Assembly: GCA_946223075.1 (NCBI GenBank)
Contig: CAMILZ010000009.1
Location: forward strand, 1-64,000
Reading direction: 5' to 3'
DNA length: 64,000 nucleotides
Source: an uncultured Dermabacteraceae bacterium
GTDB taxonomy: Bacteria; Actinomycetota; Actinomycetes; Actinomycetales; Dermabacteraceae
The position numbers and the translations under genes were made by a program. Under the pieces are notes generated by a model. That model had not been told where the DNA came from and made no database searches. It was given only the letters and a program-made list of their open reading frames with translations. Positions 45,529-53,402 of the stretch are shown here, one piece after another (within the stretch, counting starts at the first letter, position 1; each line of letters starts with the position of its first letter).

Positions 45529-46095
45529 TCAGACGGTGAGCAGCTCTTCTTCCTTCGCCTCGAGGGCGGCGTCCACCTGCTCGGTGTACTTCTTCGTGAG
45601 AACCTCGAGCTCCTTCTCGGCACGAGTGCCCTCGTCCTCGCCGATCTCCTTATCCTTGACGAGCTTCTCAATGGCCTTCTTCGCATGGCCACGCGAACCG
45701 CGAATCGCGATGCGGCCATCCTCGGCCTTGGTCTTCGCAAGCTTCGTGTAGTCCTTGCGGCGCTCCTCGGTGAGGGCGGGGAGCACGATGCGCAGGTTGT
45801 CGCCGTTGTTCGTGGGGTTCACGCCGAGATCCGACTCGCGAAGCGCCTCTTCGATCTGCGCCATGGCGCCCTTGTCGTACGGCGTGACGATCACGGTGCG
45901 GGCCTCGGGAAACTGGAACGCCGCGAGCTGATTGAGCGGCGTGGGTGTCCCGTAGTAGTCGGCAGTGAGGCCCTGAAACATGGCGGCGCTCGCGCGGCCG
46001 GTGCGGATCGCGGTGAACTCTTCCTTCGTCACCTCGACCGACTTCGCCATCTTCTTCTCGGCATCCTTGAGGATGCTTCCGGTGTCCTCGCTCAT
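45529..46095 (-). CDS. frr: Ribosome recycling factor
   Basis: RRF releases the ribosome from mRNA after termination together with EF-G. The protein of 188 residues is normal in length and has the helical hairpin core with AIRTGRASAAMFQGL, YYGTPTPLNQLA and DLGVNPTNNGDNLRIVLP. The ATG has an AAGGAAC site. It lies 50 bases after pyrH. Confidence 0.97.
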   Translation of the reverse strand: MSEDTGSILKDAEKKMAKSVEVTKEEFTAIRTGRASAAMFQGLTADYYGTPTPLNQLAAFQFPEARTVIVTPYDKGAMAQIEEALRESDLGVNPTNNGDNLRIVLPALTEERRKDYTKLAKTKAEDGRIAIRGSRGHAKKAIEKLVKDKEIGEDEGTRAEKELEVLTKKYTEQVDAALEAKEEELLTV

Positions 46096-46145
46096 GTCTC
46101 TCGGTTCCTTCCGATTATCTAAACGTCTCGCCTGGTAAGGGTATC

Positions 46146-46910
46146 TTAGTCGCCCGTCACCACGGTGCCGATGCGGTCGCCGCGCATGGCCCTCGTAATA
46201 TTGCCGGGCGCATCGAGGCCGAAGACCATCATTTGCTGCTTGTTGTCCATGCACAGGCTGAAAGCCGTCGAGTCGACGACGCGAAGACCTTCACGCAGCG
46301 CATCCTTGTAGGTGAGGTGCTCGAGCTTCGTGGCGTTCGGGTCCTTCTTCGGGTCCGCCGTGTACACGCCATCCACGCCGTTCTTCGCCATGAGCACTTC
46401 GTGGCAGCCGATCTCAAGGGCACGCTGCACGGCAACCGTGTCGGTCGAGAAGTACGGGAGGCCGGCGCCCGCGCCGAAGATCACGACACGACCCTTCTCG
46501 AGGTGGCGCACGCCGCGCAGCGGAAGGTACGGCTCGGCGACCTGCCCCATGGTGATCGCGGTCTGCACGCGAGTCGAGGTGCCCGCCTGCTCAAGGAAGT
46601 CCTGAAGCGCAAGGCAGTTCATGACCGTGCCGAGCATGCCCATGTAGTCGGCTCGGCGGCGATCCATACCGCGCTGGCTCAGCTCGGCGCCGCGGAAGAA
46701 GTTGCCTCCGCCCACGACGATCGCGCACTCGACACCCGAAGCAACTCCCTCGGAGATTTCCTGGGCGATTCGCGAAACCACATCGGGGTCAACGCCCACG
46801 CGCCCTCCGCCGAAGGCTTCACCCGAAAGTTTGAGGAGCACGCGGCGCGAGCCCTCTTTCGGTTCAATCGCGGGAATCGACGACGTGATGGGGTCGGGAT
46901 CGGTGCTCAT
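46146..46910 (-). CDS. pyrH: UMP kinase
   Basis: PyrH phosphorylates UMP to UDP and is regulated by GTP/UTP in bacteria. The 254-residue protein has the amino-acid-kinase fold with RVLLKLSGEAFGG, VVGGGNFFRG and the substrate region IFGAGAGLPYFSTDT. The ATG at 46910 is 7 bases after a GGAAGG site. An intrinsic terminator precedes it, so it probably has its own promoter in the 46.92-46.99 kb stretch. Confidence 0.97.
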   Translation of the reverse strand: MSTDPDPITSSIPAIEPKEGSRRVLLKLSGEAFGGGRVGVDPDVVSRIAQEISEGVASGVECAIVVGGGNFFRGAELSQRGMDRRRADYMGMLGTVMNCLALQDFLEQAGTSTRVQTAITMGQVAEPYLPLRGVRHLEKGRVVIFGAGAGLPYFSTDTVAVQRALEIGCHEVLMAKNGVDGVYTADPKKDPNATKLEHLTYKDALREGLRVVDSTAFSLCMDNKQQMMVFGLDAPGNITRAMRGDRIGTVVTGD

Positions 46911-46996
46911 CAACATTCCTTCCGAGTGCGAGTTCTCGGGGCCACAGTCTACCGGGCACGTCGCACCTCCCCCTGGAGGGAAGGTCCCCGTGTGAG

Positions 46997-47044
46997 AAGA
47001 ACAAAAAGAAGCGAGGGCCCGCACCGTTCAGTGCGAGCCCTCGC
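46997..47044 (-). terminator. Rho-independent terminator after tsf
   Basis: On the minus strand a GC-rich hairpin (GCGAGGGCTCGCAC paired with GTGCGGGCCCTCGC, one mismatch) has an ACTGAACG-type loop and is followed by TTCTTTTTGTTCTTC. This is a classic terminator for the rpsB-tsf transcript and separates it from pyrH. Confidence 0.85.
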
Positions 47045-47072
47045 GTTGACGCTCTCACAAGCGTCGGAATTC

Positions 47073-47897
47073 TCAGTTACCCACGCGGAAGCGCACGAAA
47101 CCGGTCACCTTGCCGCCAGCGGCTTCGACAACCTTGCCAACGCTCTGCTTCGGGTCCTTCGCGAAGGGCTGGTCGAGAAGAACGTTTTCCTTGAAGAAGC
47201 CGTTCATGCGGCCCTCAACAATCTTCGGGAGAGCCTTCTCAGGCTTGCCCTCGTTCTTCGCGGTGTCTTCGGCGATGCGGCGCTCGTTCTCCACGACATC
47301 CGCGGGAACATCCTCGCGGGTGAGGTAGAGAGGCGAGTACGCGGCGATGTGCATCGCGATGTCGCGCGCAACCTCGGCACCGGCCTTGTCGGTCGCAACG
47401 AGAACGCCGACCTGGGGCGGGAGGTCCTTGTTGGTGCGGTGCATGTAGTTGGTCACGACCTCGCCCTGGACGCGGCCGATGCGACGAACGAGGATCTTCT
47501 CACCCATCGTTGCGCCAGCGTTCGTGAGCGCCTCGCCGAAGGAGGTCTCAGCGAGCTCCTCGGGGGTCGAAGCGCCCGACTCGACGGCGGCGGCAACGGC
47601 CTCGTCACCGAGAGCGATGAACTTGGCGTTCTTCGCCACGAAGTCGGTCTCCGAGTTGATCTCGACGAGCGTACCGAGCTGGCCGCCCTCAACATCGCGA
47701 ACATCGGCGGCGACGAGGCCCTCCGATGCGGCGCGGCCTTCGCGCTTGGCGATGCCCTTGAGGCCCTTGACGCGGATGATCTCGACGGCCTTCTCGTGGT
47801 CGCCGTTCGCCTCGTCGAGAGCTTTCTTGACGTCGAGCATGCCCGCGCCGGTCTTCTCGCGAATGTCCTTGATGTCTGCTGCCGTGTAGTTAGCCAT
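47073..47897 (-). CDS. tsf: Elongation factor Ts
   Basis: EF-Ts exchanges GDP for GTP on EF-Tu. The 274-residue protein has the UBA-like N-terminal domain (ANYTAADIKDIREKTGAGML) and the core motif NSETDFVAKN near residue 80. It follows rpsB by about 50 bases and is closed by an intrinsic terminator. One of the recurrent AAGCGTCGGA words lies just after its stop codon. Confidence 0.98.
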   Translation of the reverse strand: MANYTAADIKDIREKTGAGMLDVKKALDEANGDHEKAVEIIRVKGLKGIAKREGRAASEGLVAADVRDVEGGQLGTLVEINSETDFVAKNAKFIALGDEAVAAAVESGASTPEELAETSFGEALTNAGATMGEKILVRRIGRVQGEVVTNYMHRTNKDLPPQVGVLVATDKAGAEVARDIAMHIAAYSPLYLTREDVPADVVENERRIAEDTAKNEGKPEKALPKIVEGRMNGFFKENVLLDQPFAKDPKQSVGKVVEAAGGKVTGFVRFRVGN

Positions 47898-47948
47898 TAT
47901 CTGTCTCCTCTAAATGGTTGTGGGAGCGAACAGGTGATAGTCGAAAAA

Positions 47949-48845
47949 TCAGGCTTCTTCGGAGGCTGCGTCGGCAGCCTTGTCCTCGGCAGCGGGCTTC
48001 TCGGCGCTCTCCTCGGCCTTAGCCTCGGTCGTGCCTTCGGCCTTGTCGGCCTCCTGCTGCTGGACCTCGGACTGCTTGAGCAGTTCCTGTTCCCACTCGG
48101 CGAGCGGCTCGGCATCAACAGCCGAAACGTTCTTCTCGCCCTGGGTCTGCTTCGCGTGACGCTCCTGGAGACCGGCGGCAGCGGCATCGGCCACGACGCG
48201 GGTCAGGAGGGTCACGGCGCGGATCGCATCGTCGTTACCCGGGATGGGGTACTGGACCTCGTCCGGGTCGGCGTTCGTATCGAGGATCGCGACGATCGGG
48301 ATACCGAGCTTGGTCGCCTCGTCAACCGCGAGGTGCTCCTTCTTGGTGTCCACGATCCACACGGCCGAGGGGGCCTTGCCCATGTCGCGGATGCCGCCGA
48401 GGGTCTTTTCGAGCTTCTCCTTCTCACGGCGCATCATGAGAAGTTCCTTCTTGGTCCACTGCGAGCCAGCGACGTCCTCGAAGTCGATCTGCTCGAGCTC
48501 CTTGAGGCGATCAACGCGGCCGGAGACGGTCTGAAGGTTGGTCAGCATGCCGCCGAGCCAGCGCTGGTTCACGTAGGGCATGCCCACGCGGGTGGCCTGC
48601 TCCTGGATCGACTCCTGGGCCTGCTTCTTCGTGCCAACGAAGAGGATCGTGCCGCCGTGGGCAACGGTCTCCTTGACGAAGTCGTAGGCCTGGTCGATGT
48701 AGGTGAGCGACTGCTGAAGGTCGATGATGTAAATGCCGTTGCGCTCGGTGAGGATGAAGCGCTTCATCTTCGGGTTCCAACGGCGGGTCTGGTGACCAAA
48801 GTGGACGCCGCTCTCGAGGAGCTGGCGGAGTGTCACAACTGCCAT
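47949..48845 (-). CDS. rpsB: 30S ribosomal protein S2
   Basis: S2 is part of the 30S head-platform junction. The core (residues 1-235) contains MAVVTLRQLLESGVHFGHQTRR (two shorter parts) and the segment NQRWLGGMLTN. It is followed by an acidic Ala/Glu-rich tail of about 60 residues that is longer than in E. coli; S16 in this window has a similar tail. It is the first gene of the rpsB-tsf unit. Confidence 0.98.
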   Translation of the reverse strand: MAVVTLRQLLESGVHFGHQTRRWNPKMKRFILTERNGIYIIDLQQSLTYIDQAYDFVKETVAHGGTILFVGTKKQAQESIQEQATRVGMPYVNQRWLGGMLTNLQTVSGRVDRLKELEQIDFEDVAGSQWTKKELLMMRREKEKLEKTLGGIRDMGKAPSAVWIVDTKKEHLAVDEATKLGIPIVAILDTNADPDEVQYPIPGNDDAIRAVTLLTRVVADAAAAGLQERHAKQTQGEKNVSAVDAEPLAEWEQELLKQSEVQQQEADKAEGTTEAKAEESAEKPAAEDKAADAASEEA

Positions 48846-49225
48846 GGTCGTAACTACCTTTCTGGGCTCTGGGCTCGCCCGCCTCGCTCACGCTCGTGCG
48901 GCGTGGGTTCGGTGGGGTTGTTGCGCAAAGCCTGTTCTCGTTTATTACGGGCCGACGGTTGCCGGCTCGCCCTGGCGCCCTGCGTTTGTGCCACCACGCC
49001 CCTCATGGGAGGGTTCGTGGAACGATGGCACGCGCGCGTGAGTGGGCGCGCGAAGTCACCCGCGCATGCGAGTGCTACGGCAACTCTAATACAGCTCACC
49101 TGACTCCCGCATGCTTCTTGCGTCACGTGTGAGCGAGTCCGCGCCTCACGCTCCACACCCCTGCCCTCTCCACACGATGGCCGGACCCTCTTCCATGCGG
49201 CCTGCGATCGCGGTGTGCTTGAGGC
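48846..49225. other. 380-base intergenic region between rpsB and the M23 gene
   Basis: This gap separates two divergent genes. It must hold the rpsB promoter and leader and the M23 promoter, but I could not single out convincing -35/-10 pairs. A TAATAA near 48956 on the minus strand is a weak -10 candidate for rpsB. No coding region, RNA gene or strong hairpin was recognised. Confidence 0.4.
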
Positions 49226-49984
49226 ATGCACATTTCGACCCGCCTCGGCACCCGCCTTCTCGTGATTCTCGCGCTCCTCATCGGCGCGGGGTTCTTTGCG
49301 ATTACTCCCGCGCACGGCGAGAGCGATGAGGACAGCGCTCGAGAGCACGCCACCGCGATCGTGGAGCGAGTGCGCCTTGCGGCACTCACCCTTGTAGCGC
49401 CAGCCTCGCCCGCTGTTCCGCCTCACGATCCGAGCCGCCACGAAGGCATATGGGCGTGGCCGGTGGGACCCGTCCATGAGGTCGTTCGCCACTTCGAGGC
49501 CCCCGCGCACAGATACGGCCCGGGTCACCGCGGCCTCGACATCGCCGGAGGTGACCTCAACGTACACGCGGTCAAGAGCGGCACCGTCACTTTCGCGGGG
49601 AAGGTCGCGGGCAAACCCGTGGTGGCGATCCTCCACGACAACGGGCTCACGTCAACCTACGAGCCGGTCCTCGCGTCGGTGACAAAAGGAGATTCGGTAC
49701 GCAAAGGGCAGGTGATCGGGGCGATCGAGCAACCGTCGGAACATTCACACTGCAGCGCGGCTTGCGTGCACCTGGGGGCGAAACGGGGCAAAGAGTACCT
49801 GGACCCGCTGCCGCTGCTCGAGGGCCGGGGGCCGAGCGTTCTCCTCCCCCTCGCGTCAGGCGCACGCCCCTCCCCCTCTCCCCACATCGGATTGACGAGC
49901 TCAACGGCGGTCATTCCCCGTCACGCCCGCGGGTGGGCCTGCCTCACGGCGTCCCTCAGTCGCTCGGCGGACACATGCGTGTAA
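49226..49984 (+). CDS. Secreted M23 family peptidase (LytM-like)
   Basis: A cell-wall endopeptidase-type protein of 252 residues. It has an N-terminal signal peptide (RLLVILALLIGAGFFAITPAHG) and an M23 domain with the zinc motif GHRGLD near residue 100. At the HxH position the sequence reads ACVHLG, so the first His is Cys, as in many actinobacterial relatives; whether it is catalytically active is open. The last 21 codons overlap the 3' end of xerC on the other strand by 64 bases. It lies in the usual place between rpsB and xerC. Confidence 0.82.
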   Translation: MHISTRLGTRLLVILALLIGAGFFAITPAHGESDEDSAREHATAIVERVRLAALTLVAPASPAVPPHDPSRHEGIWAWPVGPVHEVVRHFEAPAHRYGPGHRGLDIAGGDLNVHAVKSGTVTFAGKVAGKPVVAILHDNGLTSTYEPVLASVTKGDSVRKGQVIGAIEQPSEHSHCSAACVHLGAKRGKEYLDPLPLLEGRGPSVLLPLASGARPSPSPHIGLTSSTAVIPRHARGWACLTASLSRSADTCV

Positions 49985-50916
49985 ATCTGCGTCGTGTGGA
50001 GCGACGAATGTCCAAGCAAATCCTGGACACTGCGCAAATCAGCGCCGCCTTCCATGAGGTGCGTCGCGGCGCTGTGCCGCCACGTGTGCGGGGAAATATG
50101 CCCCTCGAGACCGCCCTCGCGCGCCGCACGATCGACCACCGTGCGCACGGCGCGATCGTTGATGCGGCCCCCGCGCGCGCCAAGGAAGAGGGCCTCGCGT
50201 TCGTCACGCACAAGGCTCGGTCTCGCGACGCGTTCCCACAGATCGATCGCGTCGAGGGCGGGCACCCCGAGCGGCACGATCCGCTCTTTGTTCCCCTTGC
50301 CAATCACACGCAGCGTGCGGTTCACGCGATCCACGCTCGCGAGGTTGAGCGCGCATAGCTCAGATACCCGCAGACCCGAGGAATACAGCACTTCCAAGAT
50401 GGCCGCGTCGCGCACGCGAAGCGGGTCGGTTTCGTGGGCGCCTTTCGGTCCGACGGTCTCTTCGTGCGCAGCGTGTTCCGCCTCGTCGAGGATGCCGCGA
50501 GCCTGATCTGCACTGATGACGTGGGGCAGGACGCGAGCCCGCTTCGGGGCGCGCAAGCGCCGACCGGGATCGAGGTCTACGAGGCCCACCTCGAGCATCC
50601 ATGCCGTAAACGTGCGCGCGGCAGCGGCGCCGCGTGCGAGTGTCGTGGGGCTGTGACCGGCGTCGGCCCTCGCGGCAAGCCACGCACGCAGGTCCCGGAT
50701 CGTGAGGGACCGCGCCCCCTCCCCTGTCGGTCGTTCTTGACAAACGTACTCGAGCAGCGAAATTGCATCGGAAAGGTAGCCGCGAATGGTGTGTTCGCTT
50801 CGCGCGCGCTCGTAGCGCAAGTACCTCTCGTAGCGTTCGAGAATCTCCGCATCGCCTTCGGCGACGAGAAGGTCGCGCCCGTTGCCGGGCGTGTGCGCAT
50901 TGCTCGTGGGGGTCAT
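49921..50916 (-). CDS. xerC: Tyrosine recombinase XerC
   Basis: XerC resolves chromosome dimers at dif together with XerD, activated by FtsK. The 331-residue protein has the N-terminal core-binding domain and the catalytic residues in SGLRVSEL (Arg), GKGNKER (Lys), HTWRHSAAT (His-x-x-Arg), LLGHSSLHTTQIYTHV (His and Tyr). The ATG at 50916 has a GGAGG site. Context (dprA side, M23, rpsB) is that of the housekeeping Xer gene, not of a phage integrase. Confidence 0.9.
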   Translation of the reverse strand: MTPTSNAHTPGNGRDLLVAEGDAEILERYERYLRYERARSEHTIRGYLSDAISLLEYVCQERPTGEGARSLTIRDLRAWLAARADAGHSPTTLARGAAAARTFTAWMLEVGLVDLDPGRRLRAPKRARVLPHVISADQARGILDEAEHAAHEETVGPKGAHETDPLRVRDAAILEVLYSSGLRVSELCALNLASVDRVNRTLRVIGKGNKERIVPLGVPALDAIDLWERVARPSLVRDEREALFLGARGGRINDRAVRTVVDRAAREGGLEGHISPHTWRHSAATHLMEGGADLRSVQDLLGHSSLHTTQIYTHVSAERLRDAVRQAHPRA

Positions 50917-51047
50917 GCCTCCAGTGTGGCACGCACGCCATCGCAGGCACACCACGGCAAGACATCTAGGTATTTAGTCCCGTTTTCATCCATCTAGACT
51001 CCCATGCTCTCGAGATGAACAAAGAAAACATCCCAAAGGAGCTCCCC

Positions 51048-51341
51048 ATGAGCAGCACGACCACCACCACTTCCCGTTTCGCAAGCTGGACCGGCCCCGT
51101 TTCGGGAATCCTCCGCATTCTCGTGGGATTCACCTTCTTCTGGGCCTTCATCGACAAGCTCTTCGGCCTCGGCTTCGCCACCCCTTCGGAGCGCGCCTTG
51201 ATCAATGGCGGAAGCCCCACAACCGGCTACCTCACGATGGCCTTCGTCGTTCTTCTCCTCTTCGCCGTCAGGGCTTCTGACCACCTCGGTTTCGGCCGCC
51301 AGTGGACGAGGCTCGTGGGTGAAAAGAGCATCCTTCGCTAA
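51048..51341 (+). CDS. Short DoxX-like membrane protein, middle part missing
   Basis: A 97-residue protein with two hydrophobic segments. Residues 20-60 (LRILVGFTFFWAFIDKLFG, then FATPSERALINGGSPTTGYL) match the N-terminal part of actinobacterial DoxX-family proteins, and residues 60-97 (FVVLLLFAVRASDHLGFGRQW) match their C-terminal end. The 75 or so residues that normally lie between, with two membrane segments, are absent while the frame is kept. The ATG at 51048 has an AAAGGAG site. It may be a degenerate gene or a compact variant; no function can be assigned. Confidence 0.65.
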   Translation: MSSTTTTTSRFASWTGPVSGILRILVGFTFFWAFIDKLFGLGFATPSERALINGGSPTTGYLTMAFVVLLLFAVRASDHLGFGRQWTRLVGEKSILR

Positions 51342-51358
51342 GCACCAAACCCGACCTC

Positions 51359-51446
51359 GCGGCCTCGGGGTACGAGGCCGCCTCCCATAGACGAGACCCC
51401 CGAAAGTTCTCACGCGGATCTACCGCGAGTGAACGGTTCGGGGGTC
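51359..51446. terminator. Two hairpins between DoxX-like and MFS genes
   Basis: GCGGCCTCG/CGAGGCCGC (51359-51381) forms a perfect 9-base stem with a 5-base loop. A second, larger structure has outer arms GACCCCCGAA (51395-51404) and TTCGGGGGTC (51437-51446) with a nested GCGG/CCGC stem. They lie between convergent genes and probably end transcription on both strands. Confidence 0.7.
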
Positions 51447-51471
51447 CTTCGCCATCAACGTGCGAGGTGGT

Positions 51472-52788
51472 CTACACCTCGTCACCAGCCGTGATAGCCG
51501 AGGCTTCCTCCTGTTCGGTCGCATGCGGCGTCGTGACGCGCGTGAGGAGCCCGCGGCCGCCCAGGAGGACGACCATGGAAAGGGCGATAGCACCGGCGGC
51601 GAACCAGTAGGGGCCACCCGGGCCGAACGCCTCGGCGATCGAACCCGAGACTGCCGGGGCCATCGCGCCACCAAGGAAGCGCACGCCCGAGTAGGTCGAG
51701 CTGGCGATATTGCGCGGAAGGTCGGTTGCCTCCATGACGGCTTCGGTGAGCGCTGTATTCAGGATGCCAAGGAAGAGCCCCGCAACGACAACGGCGACCA
51801 CGAGAAGCGGGAAGCGCCGAGCGCCGAGCGCCATCGTCACGAGGCTCGCGGCGAGAAGCGCGAGCGTCACCGCGAGCACGGGGATGAGCCCAAAGCGGCG
51901 AGTGAGGCGCGGCGCGGCGAAGACCGACGTGACCGCGAGCGCGAGGCCCCAGCCGAAGAACACGAGGCCGAGCTCGTGCGCACCGAAGTCGACTCCCGTG
52001 GCACGCGCTGCGGCTTCGAGCGGGTACGGCGAATACGCGAGAAGCGTGAAGAAGCCGAAGTTGTAGCAGAGTGCAGCGGCACTCAAAAGCAGAAGCGGCG
52101 GGCGGCGAAGCGCGGCGAAGCCCGCCCCGAGCGAGGCCTTAGCTGGCGTGGAGGCAGGTTTCGGGAGCAGGGCGATGATCGCGAGGAGACCGATCGCCAT
52201 GAGCGCTGCAGTGCCAAAGAACGGCATTCGCCACGAGATCGATCCGAGCGCTCCGCCAGCGAGTGGCCCTACGGCCATACCCACGCCAAGCGCCGCCTCA
52301 TAGAGGATGATCGCCTGAGCTGAACCACCCGAAGCAGCGCCGACGATGGCCGCGAGCGCGGTGGAGATGAAGAGCGCATTGCCAAGCCCCCACCCTGCAC
52401 GGAAACCGATGATCGCATCGACACTTCCCGCGGTCCCGGCGAGGGCCGCGAAGATCACGATGAGAATCAACCCCGTGATCAGCGTGCGCTTGACGCCAAG
52501 CCTGCTCGAAATGAAGCCACTGAAGAACATCGCGATCGACGTCACGATCAGGTAGCTCGTGAAGAGGAGCATCGTTTGCGAGGGGCTCGCGTGGAGCTCG
52601 CGGCTGATCGCCGGGAGAATGGGATCCACGAGCCCAATGCCCATGAACGACACCATGCACGCGAAGGCGATGGCCCACACGGCCACGGGTTGGTGAAGGA
52701 TCGACGGCGCTTTTTCGGGGTCGGTCACCGCGTGCGACGCTTCGGATGACGCTTTCGACCGTGTGTGCTCTGGGGCAGCAACGGACAT
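51472..52788 (-). CDS. MFS family drug/solute exporter
   Basis: A 438-residue membrane transporter with about 12 predicted hydrophobic segments. The loop motif SSRLGVKRTLITG near residue 95 matches the MFS loop 2-3 signature. An internal repeat of the two halves is visible, with RLTRRFGLIPV in the second half. Its position 60 bases after marR suggests that the MarR protein controls it, and that it exports a toxic compound; the substrate is unknown. The ATG has a GGAG site. Confidence 0.88.
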   Translation of the reverse strand: MSVAAPEHTRSKASSEASHAVTDPEKAPSILHQPVAVWAIAFACMVSFMGIGLVDPILPAISRELHASPSQTMLLFTSYLIVTSIAMFFSGFISSRLGVKRTLITGLILIVIFAALAGTAGSVDAIIGFRAGWGLGNALFISTALAAIVGAASGGSAQAIILYEAALGVGMAVGPLAGGALGSISWRMPFFGTAALMAIGLLAIIALLPKPASTPAKASLGAGFAALRRPPLLLLSAAALCYNFGFFTLLAYSPYPLEAAARATGVDFGAHELGLVFFGWGLALAVTSVFAAPRLTRRFGLIPVLAVTLALLAASLVTMALGARRFPLLVVAVVVAGLFLGILNTALTEAVMEATDLPRNIASSTYSGVRFLGGAMAPAVSGSIAEAFGPGGPYWFAAGAIALSMVVLLGGRGLLTRVTTPHATEQEEASAITAGDEV

Positions 52789-52847
52789 TCGAATAAGTCT
52801 CCAATCTGACTGTGGGCGGGAACGCACACGCGCACCCGTACGGATGG

Positions 52848-53330
52848 TTAGCGGCGGCGGCGCGCGAGAGAGTCGGCGAGGTTGCCGAGGAGAGTGGCCG
52901 CGCGTTCGAGTGTGCGGAGCTCTTCCGCTTCGAGCGTGGCAAGGGCGGGGCGCACGGACTCGGCCGAGGCGGCACGCGAGCGCTCGAGTTCAGCGATCCC
53001 GCTTTCCGTGAGGGCGATGACGCTTGCGCGGGCATCGCTCGCATCCGAGTGCCGTTCGACGAGGCCGTCGGCAGCAAGGCGATTCACGATCCCCGTCATG
53101 GTTGGCTGGGATACCGACTCTTGCGCGGCAAGTTCACCAACGCGCAGTGGCCCGCCATGCCGAAGGTTGGCGAGTACGCGCACCGAGATGAGCGAGCGCC
53201 GCCCACCCGCACTGCGGCCCGCGACGCGACTGAAGCGCATGCCGGTCGACACGAGCGCATTCGCCAGATCGTCGAGCGAGTCTTCGCTTGTGTGACCGCC
53301 TTCCGACTCCGGCGCACCGTTATTTTGCAT
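52848..53330 (-). CDS. MarR family transcriptional regulator
   Basis: A 160-residue winged-helix repressor. The DNA-binding part has LRVGELAAQESVSQPTMTGIVNRLAADGLVERHSDASDARA (recognition helix SQPTMTGIVNRL; wing with SDARA) near residues 65-105. Terminal helices form the dimer interface. The ATG at 53330 lies only about 7 bases after a good -10, so the mRNA is probably leaderless. A 24-base palindrome covers the -10 and start. It probably represses itself and the MFS gene. Confidence 0.88.
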   Translation of the reverse strand: MQNNGAPESEGGHTSEDSLDDLANALVSTGMRFSRVAGRSAGGRRSLISVRVLANLRHGGPLRVGELAAQESVSQPTMTGIVNRLAADGLVERHSDASDARASVIALTESGIAELERSRAASAESVRPALATLEAEELRTLERAATLLGNLADSLARRRR

Positions 53331-53353
53331 AGCTTGACTATATAGCGTGGCTA
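53330..53353 (-). promoter_or_regulatory. Probable MarR operator and leaderless promoter
   Basis: The 24-base element is TAGC-N4-CTATATAG-N4-GCTA. On the minus strand TTGAGG (-35) and TATAGT (-10) are 18 bases apart and the A of the marR ATG falls about 7 bases after the -10. A bound MarR dimer would cover the -10 and the start. Symmetry and spacing are seen; regulation is inference. Confidence 0.65.
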
Positions 53354-53402
53354 AGTATCCCCTCAACTCCGCTCGTGTAAGAAAAGTCTCGTGAGACCCG
53401 AG

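Noticed and set aside
46233..49103. A 956-codon open frame on the plus strand across pyrH, tsf and rpsB
   Set aside because: It spans three well-supported genes on the other strand and intergenic DNA and has no recognisable domain, so it is an antisense shadow.
49921..50916. Tyrosine recombinase as a phage or island integrase
   Set aside because: No att repeats, tRNA or phage genes are near, and the neighbours are those of the housekeeping xerC gene.
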